Source: Pseudomonadota bacterium (GTDB lineage Bacteria; Pseudomonadota; Gammaproteobacteria; Xanthomonadales; Xanthomonadaceae). Taken from it: 22,420 nt of DNA. The notes under the pieces are model-generated. The model saw nothing but the letters and a program-made list of their open reading frames with translations. It did no database searches and was not told the origin of the DNA. Each line of letters starts with the position of its first letter. The first letter of the stretch is position 1. The position numbers and the translations under genes are program-made. The DNA lies in the NCBI GenBank assembly GCA_023392975.1, contig JAEWNA010000365.1, positions 1 to 22,420 of the forward strand, given 5' to 3'. Shown here one piece after another: positions 1 through 7,173 of this stretch.

Positions 1-17
1 GGCTAGGAGCGGACAGA

Positions 18-59
18 CGCGCAAACCGGAGTTGGCTCAGGCCAATGAGGATTTGCGCG
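18..59. repeat. Nested inverted repeat downstream of rpsR
   Basis: Two perfect inverted repeats are nested. The outer arms CGCGCAAA (18-25) and TTTGCGCG (52-59) enclose an inner hairpin TTGGC (32-36), loop TCAG, GCCAA (41-45). It lies just after the rpsR stop, where rplI usually follows in this operon, but the window ends first. There is no T-tract, so it does not look like an intrinsic terminator. It could be an RNA structure in the rpsR-rplI spacer or a processing site; this is a guess. Confidence 0.4.
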
Positions 60-98
60 GCTGGCCGGCGACAACGCCCGGGCGAGCTGGCGAAGCGA

Positions 99-329
99 TC
101 AGACGTTGTGGTTGTCCGTGTACGGGATCAGGGCCAGGAAGCGCGCGCGCTTGACGGCGGTCGCGAGCTGGCGCTGGTAACGCGACTTCGTGCCGGTGAT
201 GCGGCTGGGCACGATCTTGCCGTTCTCGGTGAGGTTCTGGCGCAGGGTGTTGAGATCCTTGTAGTCGATCTCCTTCACGCCCTCGGCGGTGAACTTGCAG
301 AACTTGCGGCGGCGGAAAAACTTGGACAT
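99..329 (-). CDS. rpsR: 30S ribosomal protein S18
   Basis: This 76-residue protein matches ribosomal protein S18 along its whole length. It has the basic N-terminus MSKFFRRRKFCKF and the typical core segments IDYKDLNTLRQ, GKIVPSRITGTK and RYQRQLATAVKRARFLALIPY. S18 binds the small-subunit platform as a heterodimer with S6. The ATG at 329 is preceded by a GGAG-type ribosome binding site within the 11-base gap after the rpsF stop, so the two genes are certainly co-transcribed. Length is standard (about 75 residues) and nothing is odd. The next gene of the operon (normally rplI, L9) is outside the window. Confidence 0.97.
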   Translation of the reverse strand: MSKFFRRRKFCKFTAEGVKEIDYKDLNTLRQNLTENGKIVPSRITGTKSRYQRQLATAVKRARFLALIPYTDNHNV

Positions 330-340
330 GGTCGGGCTCC

Positions 341-763
341 TCAGGCTTCGGTGGCTTCGGCGGTTTCTTCGCTGTCGGCGACGCCGACCGCACCATCGTC
401 GTCACGGCGACGACGCTCGCCCTTTTCCGCCTTGTCCTTGTCGTCCTTGTTCTTCATGATCAGGGACTGCTCGGTGTCCGGGCCGTCGCGCTTGATCACG
501 AGGTGACGCAGGACGGCGTCGTTGAAGCGGAAGGTATCGACCAGCTCGTTCAGGACAGCGAGATCGGTCTCGATGTTCATCAGCACGTAGTGGGCCTTGA
601 CCAGGTTCTGGATCGGGTAGGCGAGCTGGCGGCGGCCCCAGTCTTCGAGACGGTGGATCTTGCCGCTGCCGTTCTCGATGAGCGACTTGTAGCGCTCGAT
701 CATCGCCGGCACCTGCTCGCTCTGGTCCGGATGGACCATGAACACGACTTCGTAATGACGCAT
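341..763 (-). CDS. rpsF: 30S ribosomal protein S6
   Basis: The 140-residue product starts MRHYEVVFMVHPDQSEQ, the classic S6 N-terminus, and continues with the conserved blocks RLEDWGRRQLAYPI, KAHYVLMNIE and FNDAVLRHLVIK. S6 pairs with S18 on the 30S platform. The frame stays open further upstream to 865, but the ATG at 763 is chosen because AAGGA lies at 771-775 and all family similarity starts there. The C-terminus (from about residue 108) is a long charged tail rich in Lys, Asp, Arg and Glu. That is common in gammaproteobacterial S6, where glutamate residues may be added by RimK in some species; no rimK is visible here. It is first in the rpsF-rpsR operon. Confidence 0.97.
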   Translation of the reverse strand: MRHYEVVFMVHPDQSEQVPAMIERYKSLIENGSGKIHRLEDWGRRQLAYPIQNLVKAHYVLMNIETDLAVLNELVDTFRFNDAVLRHLVIKRDGPDTEQSLIMKNKDDKDKAEKGERRRRDDDGAVGVADSEETAEATEA

Positions 764-778
764 TGCGGTTTCCTTGTG

Positions 779-803
779 GGTATCGGCCGCGGAATTGCGG
801 ACC
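779..803 (-). promoter_or_regulatory. Candidate S6:S18-binding leader motif of rpsF
   Basis: Read on the minus strand, GGU (803-801) can pair with ACC (781-779), and CCGC (800-797) with GCGG (790-787) around the loop AAUUCC. This leaves CCGAU (786-782) as a one-sided bulge on the 3' side. A CCG trinucleotide in a bulge between a stem and a hairpin is the published description of the S6:S18 complex-binding motif in rpsF leaders. It ends three bases before the AAGGA ribosome binding site, so protein binding could block initiation. A competing fold, UCGG with CCGA stacked on the same inner stem, would hide the CCG. The outer stem is only 3 bp, so the call is tentative. Confidence 0.5.
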
Positions 804-868
804 GAGAGCCCCCCGGACGCGGACCGGAACGCAAGGGCGGACCGGACGACACGCGGGTGGGGCAAGGT

Positions 869-886
869 CTCCCGACGGATCGGGAG
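869..886. other. Hairpin in the rpsF 5' region
   Basis: A perfect 7-bp inverted repeat, CTCCCGA (869-875) and TCGGGAG (880-886), encloses a 4-base loop about 105 bases upstream of the rpsF start codon. On the minus strand it would lie near the 5' end of the rpsF leader if transcription begins just beyond it. A weak -10-like CATACT (898-893) with a -35-like TTGCGT (922-917) sits behind it, but neither is convincing. The rest of 804-1016 shows no other gene or clear signal apart from the short box at 984-989. Confidence 0.35.
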
Positions 887-983
887 CCGGAAAGTATGGC
901 AGGTTCAAGCACTTGGACGCAAACCGGAGCCCGCCGGCGGGTCCCATGGCCCCGGAGGGCGATCCGGGCGCCGCGACATCGGC

Positions 984-989
984 GATAGT
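984..989 (+). promoter_or_regulatory. Possible -10 box of the serine hydrolase gene
   Basis: GATAGT matches four of six bases of the sigma-70 -10 consensus and ends 27 bases before the ATG at 1017. The same 27-base distance separates similar boxes from the starts at 4544 and 9859. No good -35 is visible. Confidence 0.25.
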
Positions 990-1016
990 GGCGGCTTTCC
1001 GGTCACGCCCGCGCCC

Positions 1017-2651
1017 ATGTCCACGACCGCCCGTCTCCGCCCCGCCCTGCTCGCCCTCGGCCTGACCCTCGCCCTCGGCCCGTTCGCCGCCTCCGCGGCC
1101 GAACCGCCCGCGCCGCCGGCAGCGGCCCCGGCTGCGGCTGCCCTGCCCGCCGGGCTGGACGACCTCGACGCCTACGTGGACGCAGTCCGCCGGACCTTCC
1201 AGGTACCGGGGATCGCGGTCGCCGTGGTCCGCGATGGCAAGGTCGAACTGGCCCGCGGCTGGGGCGAACGCAGTCTGGGCGGACCGGCGGTCGACGAACA
1301 CACCCTGTTCGCGATCGCCTCCAACACCAAGGCGTTCACCTCGGCCGCGCTGTACATGCTGGCCGAGGACGGCAAGCTGGGCCTCGACGACCGGGTGATC
1401 GACCACCTGCCCTGGTTCCGCATGGCGGATGCGTACGTCACCCGCGAACTGCGCATCCGCGACCTGCTGGCGCACCGCAGCGGCCTCACCCTCGGCGCGG
1501 GCGACCTGCTGTACTGGCCGACCACCGACTACACCACCCGCAACGTGGTCGAGCGCCTCGGCCAGGTGCCGCTCAAGGCCGGCTTCCGCGACCGCTACGC
1601 CTACGACAACATCCTGTTCGCAGCGGCGCAGCTGGTGATCGAACAGGCCAGCGGCCAGTCCTACGCCGCGTTCCTGCAACAGCGGATCTTCGACCCGCTG
1701 GGCATGACCGAGACCCGCTTCAACAGCGATGCGCTGCGCCCCGGCGACCCGGCCGCCACCGGCTACGCGCTCGCGGACGGCAAGACGCTGGAAGCCGCGC
1801 CGCGTCTGACCTGGCACAACGCCTCCGGCGCGGGCGGGCTGTATTCCAGCGTCCACGACATGGCGATCTGGATGAACGTCCAGCTCGCCGGCGGCGTCTA
1901 CCGGACGGCGGACGGCAGCGAGCACCGGCTGTTCTCGGAGAAGAGTCAGCAGGCGATGTGGCAGATGGTGACGCCGATGACGATCCCCCCGCCCTCCGTG
2001 CCCGAACTGGCGCCGGCGCGGCCGAACTTCCTCGGCTACGCCCAGGGCTGGATGCTGTCGGACTACCGCGGCCAGCGGCTGGTCTGGCACACCGGCGGCT
2101 GGCCGGGCATGGTGTCGCGCGTCACCCTGGTGCCGGAGAAGAAGCTCGGCGTGGTGGTGCTGACCAATGCGGAACTGGGCGGCGCCTTCCACGCCATCAC
2201 GCTGCGCACGCTGGACGCGTACTTCGGGGCGCCTAAGACCGACTGGAACGCGGCCTACGGCGCGGCGCTCGCGAAATCGAAGGCCAAGGCCGACGACAGC
2301 TGGTCGCAGCACGTGGCCGCACGGACAGGACGCCGCGCGCCGTCGCGACCGCTCGACGCCTACGCCGGCACCTGGCGCGACCCGTGGTACGGCGACGTGG
2401 CCATCGCCCGCGAGGGCAAGGCCCTGCGCCTGCGCTTCTCGCGCACGAAGTCGCTGGCCGGCACGCTCGAGCACTGGCAGAACGACACCTTCGTCGTGCG
2501 CTGGGACGAGCGCTGGCTGAACGCAGACGCGTTCCTGACCTTCACCCTGGATGCGGACGGCAACCCGGTGCAGGCACGGATGGACGCCATCTCGCCGAGC
2601 ACCGACTTCAGCTTCGACTTCCAGGACCTGGTGCTGACGCCGGTGAAGTGA
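1017..2651 (+). CDS. Exported beta-lactamase-fold serine hydrolase with DUF3471 domain
   Basis: The 544-residue protein begins with a signal peptide (about residues 1-28, hydrophobic core LLALGLTLALG, cleavage near ASA-AE) and an Ala/Pro-rich linker. A class C beta-lactamase-type (serine hydrolase, peptidase S12-like) domain follows. The catalytic SxxK is Ser102-Asn-Thr-Lys105, the YxN motif is Tyr196-Asp-Asn198, and the third motif is His358-Thr-Gly360. The last 100 residues (from PLDAYAGTWRDPWYGD) form a DUF3471/lipocalin-like domain often attached to these enzymes. It should act in the periplasm on an ester, amide or peptide, but the substrate cannot be read from sequence. The ATG at 1017 is chosen because the signal peptide starts there, although the frame is open further upstream. 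It is divergent from rpsF and converges on the DUF885 gene. Confidence 0.9.
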   Translation: MSTTARLRPALLALGLTLALGPFAASAAEPPAPPAAAPAAAALPAGLDDLDAYVDAVRRTFQVPGIAVAVVRDGKVELARGWGERSLGGPAVDEHTLFAIASNTKAFTSAALYMLAEDGKLGLDDRVIDHLPWFRMADAYVTRELRIRDLLAHRSGLTLGAGDLLYWPTTDYTTRNVVERLGQVPLKAGFRDRYAYDNILFAAAQLVIEQASGQSYAAFLQQRIFDPLGMTETRFNSDALRPGDPAATGYALADGKTLEAAPRLTWHNASGAGGLYSSVHDMAIWMNVQLAGGVYRTADGSEHRLFSEKSQQAMWQMVTPMTIPPPSVPELAPARPNFLGYAQGWMLSDYRGQRLVWHTGGWPGMVSRVTLVPEKKLGVVVLTNAELGGAFHAITLRTLDAYFGAPKTDWNAAYGAALAKSKAKADDSWSQHVAARTGRRAPSRPLDAYAGTWRDPWYGDVAIAREGKALRLRFSRTKSLAGTLEHWQNDTFVVRWDERWLNADAFLTFTLDADGNPVQARMDAISPSTDFSFDFQDLVLTPVK

Positions 2652-2684
2652 CGGGCGAAGGCACCGGATCGCCCGATCGTTTCC

Positions 2685-2752
2685 GTAGAGCGGAGCGCAG
2701 CTCCGCTATCCCGCCTCCGGAGAAGTGGCAGCGGAGCTGCGCTCCGCTCTAC
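2685..2752. repeat. REP doublet (REPIN-like) between convergent genes
   Basis: Two perfect 23-base inverted copies lie at 2685-2707 and 2730-2752, separated by 22 bases. Each copy is itself a REP: a GTAG head followed by an 8-bp stem, AGCGGAGC and GCTCCGCT, around a GCA loop. A GTAG-type head plus palindrome is the hallmark of REPs moved by RAYT (Y1-type) transposases, and two inverted REPs make a REPIN. It fills the gap between the convergent serine hydrolase and DUF885 genes, where it could also end transcription in both directions, although no T-tract is present. No RAYT gene is in the window. Confidence 0.85.
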
Positions 2753-2762
2753 ACGATGCGGA

Positions 2763-4544
2763 TCACCGCCGCGCGTCGATCCAAGCGTCGATATGCTTCT
2801 CCAGCGTCTCCAGCGGCACCGAGCCGGTTTCCAGCACGGCGTCGTTGTAATCGCGCAGGTCGAACTTCGGCCCCAGCGCGCGCGCGGCCTTCGCGCGCAG
2901 CTCGGAAATCTTGAGCTGGCCGATCTTGTAGGCCAGCGCCTGGCCCGGCGTGCCGATGTAGCGGTCGATCTCGTTGACGATGTCCTGGTCGGTCTTCGGG
3001 CTGTTGTCCTTGAAGTAGGCGATCGCCTGTTCGCGGCTCCAGCCCTTCGCGTGCATGCCGGTGTCCACGACCAGCCGCACCGCGCGCCACATCTCGTAGG
3101 CGAGTTGGCCCATGCGGTCGTAGGGATCCTGGTACAGCCCCATCTCGTAGCCGAGCTGTTCGGCGTACAGGCCCCAGCCCTCGCCGTAGGCCACGAAATA
3201 GGCGGTACGGCGGAACATCGGCGCGTCCGGCAGTTCCAGGGCCCGGGCGAACTGGAAGTGGTGGCCGGGCACGGCCTCGTGCAGGGTCAGCGGGATCATC
3301 TCCCACGTCGGCCGCGTCTCCGGCTTGTAGAGGTTGACGTAGTAGAACCCGGCGCGGCTGCCGTCGCTGGCGCCCTGCTGGTAGTACGCCGTGGTGGTGT
3401 CCGGCGCGATGTTGTCCGGGATCGGGCGCACGCCGTAGGGCTGGCGCGGGATCGTGCGGAAGACTTTCACCAGTTCCGGGTCGATGCGCTTGGCGGTGGC
3501 GCGGTAGCGCTCCAGCAGCGCCTCCGGGGTCTTCTCGAAGAACCGCGGATCGGTGCGCAGGAAGGTGAAGAATTCGGCCATCGAGCCCTGGAACCCGACC
3601 TCGGCCTTGATCTTCTCCATCTCGCCGCGGATGCGCGCCACTTCCTTCAGGCCGATGGCGTGGATCTGCTCGGCGGTGAGATTCGTCGTCGTGTAGTAGC
3701 CGGCGAGGAAGTCGTAATAGGCCTTGCCGTCCGGCAGCGAGGTGGCGGCGATGCTGGCGCGGGTCTTCGGCAGGTAGTCCTGGTCGAAGAACGCCTGGAA
3801 CCGGCGATACGCCGGCACGATGCGCTCGGCGATGGCCTTGCGGGCCTCGCCGCGCAGGGCGGCCTGCTCGTCGCCGGGGATCGATGCCGGCATGGTCTCG
3901 AATGGCCGGTAGAACGGACTCTTCGCCGGATCGTCGACGATCTGCGCCGCGATCTGCCCGGGCACGCGCTGCATCAGCACCCGCGGCGGCATGTTGCGGG
4001 CCTTGATGCCTTCGCGCATCAGCGCGACGGTCTGGTCGATCACGGTCGGCAGCGCCTGCATGCGCGCCAGCCAGTCGCGGTAGGCCTTCGCGTCGCCGAA
4101 GGACAACCCTTCGATGATGCCGTCGGCGGTCTGCACGCCGCCCTGGTAGGACACCGGCTGCAGGTATTCGCGGAACTTCTGCCGCGCGACCGACTGCTCC
4201 AGCTGCCAGCGGTAGGTGTCGTAGTTGAGCTGGTCCGCGGGCGGAAGCGCGGCGCGATCGAAGGTCAGCAGGGTCTTCAGCGCGTCGCGATCGGCGGCCT
4301 GGCGTGCCTCGATGGCCGGCAGGCTCAGGTCGGTCCAGCGATCGTTGAAGCGCAGGTCGCCGTCGAACGACGCCGACTCCGGACTTTCGCGCAGGCCGCG
4401 CTCCCACTCGGCGGCGAAGAAGGCGTTCAGGCGGGCGGCGGCATCGGACGCAGGCGCGGCGGCAGACGCGAGGCCGGTCGCCAACGCGGCGACGACGAGC
4501 AGGAGGGCCGCCAAGGCGGCCCGACGACGGGTAAGACGGGACAT
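2763..4544 (-). CDS. Exported DUF885 family metallohydrolase
   Basis: The 593-residue protein has a signal peptide (MSRLTRRRAALAALLLVV, cleavage near residue 25) and a full-length DUF885 domain. The family's zinc-binding block is present: His422-Glu423 followed by PGHH (His428, His429), with a downstream GEGWGLYAE segment supplying a further acidic ligand. DUF885 proteins are predicted zinc peptidases related in fold to M32/M3-type gluzincins; few have been characterised. The ATG at 4544 is preferred over a GTG at 4559 because GGAG stands six bases ahead of it and the twin-Arg/hydrophobic start fits an export signal. It lies downstream of the IscA-type gene on the same strand with a 67-base gap. 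The substrate is unknown. Confidence 0.92.
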   Translation of the reverse strand: MSRLTRRRAALAALLLVVAALATGLASAAAPASDAAARLNAFFAAEWERGLRESPESASFDGDLRFNDRWTDLSLPAIEARQAADRDALKTLLTFDRAALPPADQLNYDTYRWQLEQSVARQKFREYLQPVSYQGGVQTADGIIEGLSFGDAKAYRDWLARMQALPTVIDQTVALMREGIKARNMPPRVLMQRVPGQIAAQIVDDPAKSPFYRPFETMPASIPGDEQAALRGEARKAIAERIVPAYRRFQAFFDQDYLPKTRASIAATSLPDGKAYYDFLAGYYTTTNLTAEQIHAIGLKEVARIRGEMEKIKAEVGFQGSMAEFFTFLRTDPRFFEKTPEALLERYRATAKRIDPELVKVFRTIPRQPYGVRPIPDNIAPDTTTAYYQQGASDGSRAGFYYVNLYKPETRPTWEMIPLTLHEAVPGHHFQFARALELPDAPMFRRTAYFVAYGEGWGLYAEQLGYEMGLYQDPYDRMGQLAYEMWRAVRLVVDTGMHAKGWSREQAIAYFKDNSPKTDQDIVNEIDRYIGTPGQALAYKIGQLKISELRAKAARALGPKFDLRDYNDAVLETGSVPLETLEKHIDAWIDARR

Positions 4545-4571
4545 GGACGACTCCGGCACGGGCGACCGGTC

Positions 4572-4577
4572 GAGTCT
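4572..4577 (-). promoter_or_regulatory. Possible -10 box of the DUF885 gene
   Basis: On the minus strand TAGACT matches the -10 consensus at four positions and ends exactly 27 bases before the ATG at 4544. The region 17 bases upstream (TCCGCA) is a poor -35. The site suggests that the DUF885 gene has its own promoter instead of depending on the IscA-type gene. Confidence 0.3.
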
Positions 4578-4611
4578 AGCCGCCCCGGAGCGGGTGCGGA
4601 TGGGACGGAAG

Positions 4612-4953
4612 TCAGGCCGCGCGATCGGCGCCGGTGGTGAAGCTGGAGCCGCAGCCGCATTCCCCGGCCACGTTGGGATTGCGGAACACGAACTGCTCGT
4701 TGAGCCCCTGCTTCAGGAAGTCGATCTCGGTACCGTCGAGCAGCGGCAGGCTGTCGGCATCGACGAAGATCCGCACGCCGTCCTGTTCGCTGACGGCGTC
4801 GCCGTCGCGCCGGTCCCGGGCCAGGTCGACCACGTAGCCCCAGCCGGAGCAGCCGGTGCGCTTCACGCCGAAGCGGAGGCCGAGCGCGGCGGGGTCGGCG
4901 GCGAGGTAGCCGCGGATGCGGTCGAGGGCAGCGGGAGCGAGGGAGATGGCCAT
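4612..4953 (-). CDS. A-type iron-sulfur carrier, IscA/SufA/ErpA family
   Basis: This 113-residue protein carries the three conserved cysteines of A-type Fe-S carriers, Cys35 in RTGCSGWGY, and Cys99 and Cys101 in GECGCGSSF. These are the same positions as in E. coli IscA. Such proteins receive [2Fe-2S] or [4Fe-4S] clusters from the scaffold and pass them to target enzymes. The gene stands alone, divergent from asnS, not in an isc or suf operon. Whether it works as IscA, SufA or ErpA therefore cannot be decided here, and no symbol is assigned. There is no clear ribosome binding site before the ATG at 4953, and a good -10 box ends only 7 bases upstream, so translation may be leaderless. Confidence 0.93.
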   Translation of the reverse strand: MAISLAPAALDRIRGYLAADPAALGLRFGVKRTGCSGWGYVVDLARDRRDGDAVSEQDGVRIFVDADSLPLLDGTEIDFLKQGLNEQFVFRNPNVAGECGCGSSFTTGADRAA

Positions 4954-4960
4954 GGCGGGG

Positions 4961-4966
4961 ATTGTA
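4961..4966 (-). promoter_or_regulatory. -10 box giving a probably leaderless transcript
   Basis: On the minus strand TACAAT matches five of six -10 consensus bases and ends 7 bases before the ATG at 4953. Transcription would therefore start at or next to the start codon. The -35 region is not recognisable. The lack of any purine-rich ribosome binding site before this ATG fits a leaderless mRNA. Confidence 0.45.
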
Positions 4967-5025
4967 GCGTCAGTTAAACTTGGCGACTTCCCTCAGATCG
5001 GCGCTCCGGCGCAGGAATTCAAGGC

Positions 5026-6438
5026 ATGGCTTTCAGTGGAGTCGAGGCGACGAGCATCCGGGACGCGCTGGCCGGGACCCCCGGCATCGGCAGCACGGTC
5101 ACGGTCCGGGGCTGGGTGCGGACCCGGCGCGATTCCACCGCGCTGAGTTTCGTCCAGGTCAGCGACGGCTCGTGCTTCGCGCCGATCCAGGTCGTGGCCA
5201 CCGACGCCCTGCCGAATTTCGAGTCCGAGGTGAAGCGGCTGTCGGCCGGCTGCGCCGTGGTCGCCACCGGCACGCTGGCGGCCTCGCAGGGCAAGGGCCA
5301 GAGCATCGAACTCCAGGCGTCCGCGGTCGAGGTCGTCGGCTGGGTCGAGGACCCGGAGACCTACCCGATCCAGCCCAAGGCGCACTCGCTGGAATTCCTG
5401 CGCGAAGTCGCCCACCTGCGCCCGCGCACCAACCTGTTCGGCGCGGTCACCCGCATCCGCCACTGCCTGGCCCAGGCCATCCACCGCTTCTTCCACGAGG
5501 AAGGCTTCTACTGGGTCAACACGCCGATCATCTCAACCTCCGATGCCGAGGGTGCGGGCCAGATGTTCCGCATCTCCACGCTGGACATGCTGAACCTGCC
5601 GCGCACCGGCGACGGCAAGATCGACTTCAGCAAGGATTTCTTCGGCAAGGAGGCGTTCCTGACCGTCTCCGGCCAGCTGAACGTCGAGGGCTACTGCCTC
5701 GCGCTGAGCAAGGTCTACACCTTCGGCCCGACCTTCCGCGCCGAGAACAGCCACACCACGCGCCACCTCGCCGAGTTCTGGATGATCGAGCCGGAGATCG
5801 CCTTCGCCGACCTCGACGACGACGCCACGCTGGCCGAGCAGTTCCTGAAGTACCTGTTCCGCGCGGTGCTCACCGAGCGCGCCGACGACATGGCCTTCAT
5901 CGCCGAACGCGTGCAGAAGGATGCCGTGACCCGGCTGGAGACCTTCGTCGACGCGCCGTTCGAGCGCATCGACTACACCGAGGCGGTGAAGCTGCTGCAG
6001 GCCAGCAAGCAGAAGTTCGAGTTCCCGGTCGAATGGGGCCTGGACCTGCAGACCGAGCACGAACGCTGGCTGACCGAAAGCCATGTCGGCCGCCCGGTCG
6101 TGGTGATGAACTACCCCGAGCACATCAAGGCGTTCTACATGCGCCTGAACGACGACGGCAAGACCGTGGCCGCGATGGACGTGCTGGCGCCGGGCATCGG
6201 CGAGATCATCGGCGGCTCGCAGCGCGAGGAACGCCTCGACGTGCTCGATGCCCGCATCCGCCAGTTCGGGCTCGATCCGGCGCACTACGGCTGGTACCGC
6301 GACTTCCGCCGCTACGGCACCGTGCCGCACGCCGGCTTCGGCCTCGGCTTCGAGCGCCTGGTGGTGTACGTCTGCGGTCTCGCCAACATCCGCGACGCCA
6401 TCCCGTTCCCGCGCGCACCGGGCTCGGCCGAGTTCTGA
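5026..6438 (+). CDS. asnS: Asparagine-tRNA ligase
   Basis: The 470-residue protein is a full-length asparaginyl-tRNA synthetase (E. coli AsnRS is 466). It charges tRNA-Asn with asparagine in the cytoplasm. An N-terminal OB-fold anticodon-binding domain occupies roughly residues 15-110 (VRGWVRTRRDS). The class II catalytic core follows, with motif 1 around FYWVNTPIISTSDAEGAGQMF, motif 2 in PTFRAENSHTTRHLAEFW, and motif 3 in GFGLGFERLVVYVCGL near the C-terminus. An AGGA ribosome binding site lies 9 bases before the ATG. It heads the plus-strand series and is followed after 16 bases by a small unknown gene. It is probably transcribed from the 72-base gap shared with the divergent Fe-S carrier gene. 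Confidence 0.97.
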   Translation: MAFSGVEATSIRDALAGTPGIGSTVTVRGWVRTRRDSTALSFVQVSDGSCFAPIQVVATDALPNFESEVKRLSAGCAVVATGTLAASQGKGQSIELQASAVEVVGWVEDPETYPIQPKAHSLEFLREVAHLRPRTNLFGAVTRIRHCLAQAIHRFFHEEGFYWVNTPIISTSDAEGAGQMFRISTLDMLNLPRTGDGKIDFSKDFFGKEAFLTVSGQLNVEGYCLALSKVYTFGPTFRAENSHTTRHLAEFWMIEPEIAFADLDDDATLAEQFLKYLFRAVLTERADDMAFIAERVQKDAVTRLETFVDAPFERIDYTEAVKLLQASKQKFEFPVEWGLDLQTEHERWLTESHVGRPVVVMNYPEHIKAFYMRLNDDGKTVAAMDVLAPGIGEIIGGSQREERLDVLDARIRQFGLDPAHYGWYRDFRRYGTVPHAGFGLGFERLVVYVCGLANIRDAIPFPRAPGSAEF

Positions 6439-6454
6439 TGCCGACGTCGCGCTG

Positions 6455-6871
6455 ATGACCGACTTCACCGACCCGGTCGAGATCGACGGCGACTGCATCG
6501 TGCTCTATCGGCCGACCGGCCCACGCGAGCTGGCGCTGGTGGAGGCGAACGGTTTCCGCCGCTGGCCACCGCGCCTGATCGAACAGCCGATCTTCTACCC
6601 GGTCACCAACGAACGCTACGCACGCGAGATTGCCGTCCGCTGGAACATCCGGGACAGCGGCGTCGGCTACGTGACCCGCTTCCGCGTGCCGAAGGCCTTC
6701 ATGGACCGCTATGCCGTGCAGAAGGTCGGCGGCGCGCACCACACCGAGTGGTGGGTGCCGGCGGAAGAACTCGATGCCCTCAACGACGCGATCGTCGGCA
6801 CGATCGAGGTCATCGGCACCTATCGCCGCGATCCCGACGCGCCCCTCGATGCCGGAGACGCCACCGCATGA
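6455..6871 (+). CDS. Small conserved protein of the 'ADP-ribosylation/crystallin J1'-labelled family
   Basis: The 138-residue protein resembles a widespread small family often labelled 'ADP-ribosylation/crystallin J1' in genome annotation. Family-like features are LYRPTGPRELALVEANGFRR, PPRLIEQPIFYPVTNERYA, VGYVTRFRVPKAF and HTEWWVPAEEL. Despite the label it has no ADP-ribosylglycohydrolase domain, so the name should not be read as a function. The pattern of alternating hydrophobic strands and a few helices suggests a compact soluble alpha/beta protein. The ATG at 6455 lies 16 bases after asnS, and the stop overlaps the next start as ATGA, so it is co-translated with the following membrane protein gene. 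Family assignment rests on memory of the consensus and function is unknown. Confidence 0.8.
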   Translation: MTDFTDPVEIDGDCIVLYRPTGPRELALVEANGFRRWPPRLIEQPIFYPVTNERYAREIAVRWNIRDSGVGYVTRFRVPKAFMDRYAVQKVGGAHHTEWWVPAEELDALNDAIVGTIEVIGTYRRDPDAPLDAGDATA

Positions 6872-7173
6872 TCCTCTTCCTCGCCCTCCTCTTCGTCGCG
6901 ATCGCCATCGCCGGCTTCTGCGCGCTGCTGATCTTCTGGCCGCTGACGCTGGTGCACCTGCGCGATCGCCATCCGAAGCTTCACGCCGGCCTCGGCGAAG
7001 CCGCGTTCGTCAACCCGGCGGCGCTGTGGTGGGTGCTGTGCGGCGGCTACCGCGTCGCCGGCGACCGCAATCTCGACGGCCTGGCGACCCCCGCCCGGGT
7101 TTCGCTGTACACGATCCTGCTCGGTCTGGCGGCCGCCGGGCTGCTGTGGCTGTGGTCGGAGGCGGCGCCGTGA
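6868..7173 (+). CDS. Small two-segment membrane protein, unknown function
   Basis: The 101-residue protein has two clear transmembrane segments, about residues 2-27 (very hydrophobic, ending LLIFWPLTLVHL) and about 79-97 (VSLYTILLGLAAAGLLWLW). A roughly 50-residue soluble loop lies between them with a basic-acidic stretch (RDRHPKLHAGLGEAAF). The size and two-helix layout recall UspB-like proteins, but I see no firm sequence match and make no functional claim. It overlaps the upstream gene by 4 bases (ATGA) and the downstream gene by 4 bases (GTGA). The three small genes after asnS thus form a translationally coupled unit. Confidence 0.75.
   Translation: MILFLALLFVAIAIAGFCALLIFWPLTLVHLRDRHPKLHAGLGEAAFVNPAALWWVLCGGYRVAGDRNLDGLATPARVSLYTILLGLAAAGLLWLWSEAAP

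Noticed and set aside
764..865. Extended N-terminus of S6 from a start at 865
   Set aside because: The ATG at 763 has a good ribosome binding site and begins the conserved S6 sequence; the extension covers the leader with the candidate regulatory hairpin.
402..2474. A 690-codon open frame on the minus strand across rpsF and the serine hydrolase gene
   Set aside because: It is antisense to two clear genes, is rich in Arg, Gly and Ala with no domain pattern, and exists because high-GC codons leave few stops in other frames.
2685..2752. A plain rho-independent terminator pair
   Set aside because: No T-tract follows either side, and each arm is itself a GTAG-headed hairpin, which fits a REP doublet better, though it may still end transcription.
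2793..4640. A 615-codon plus-strand frame opposite the DUF885 gene
   Set aside because: The minus-strand frame has a signal peptide and the HExxPGHH zinc motif; the plus-strand translation shows only shadow composition.
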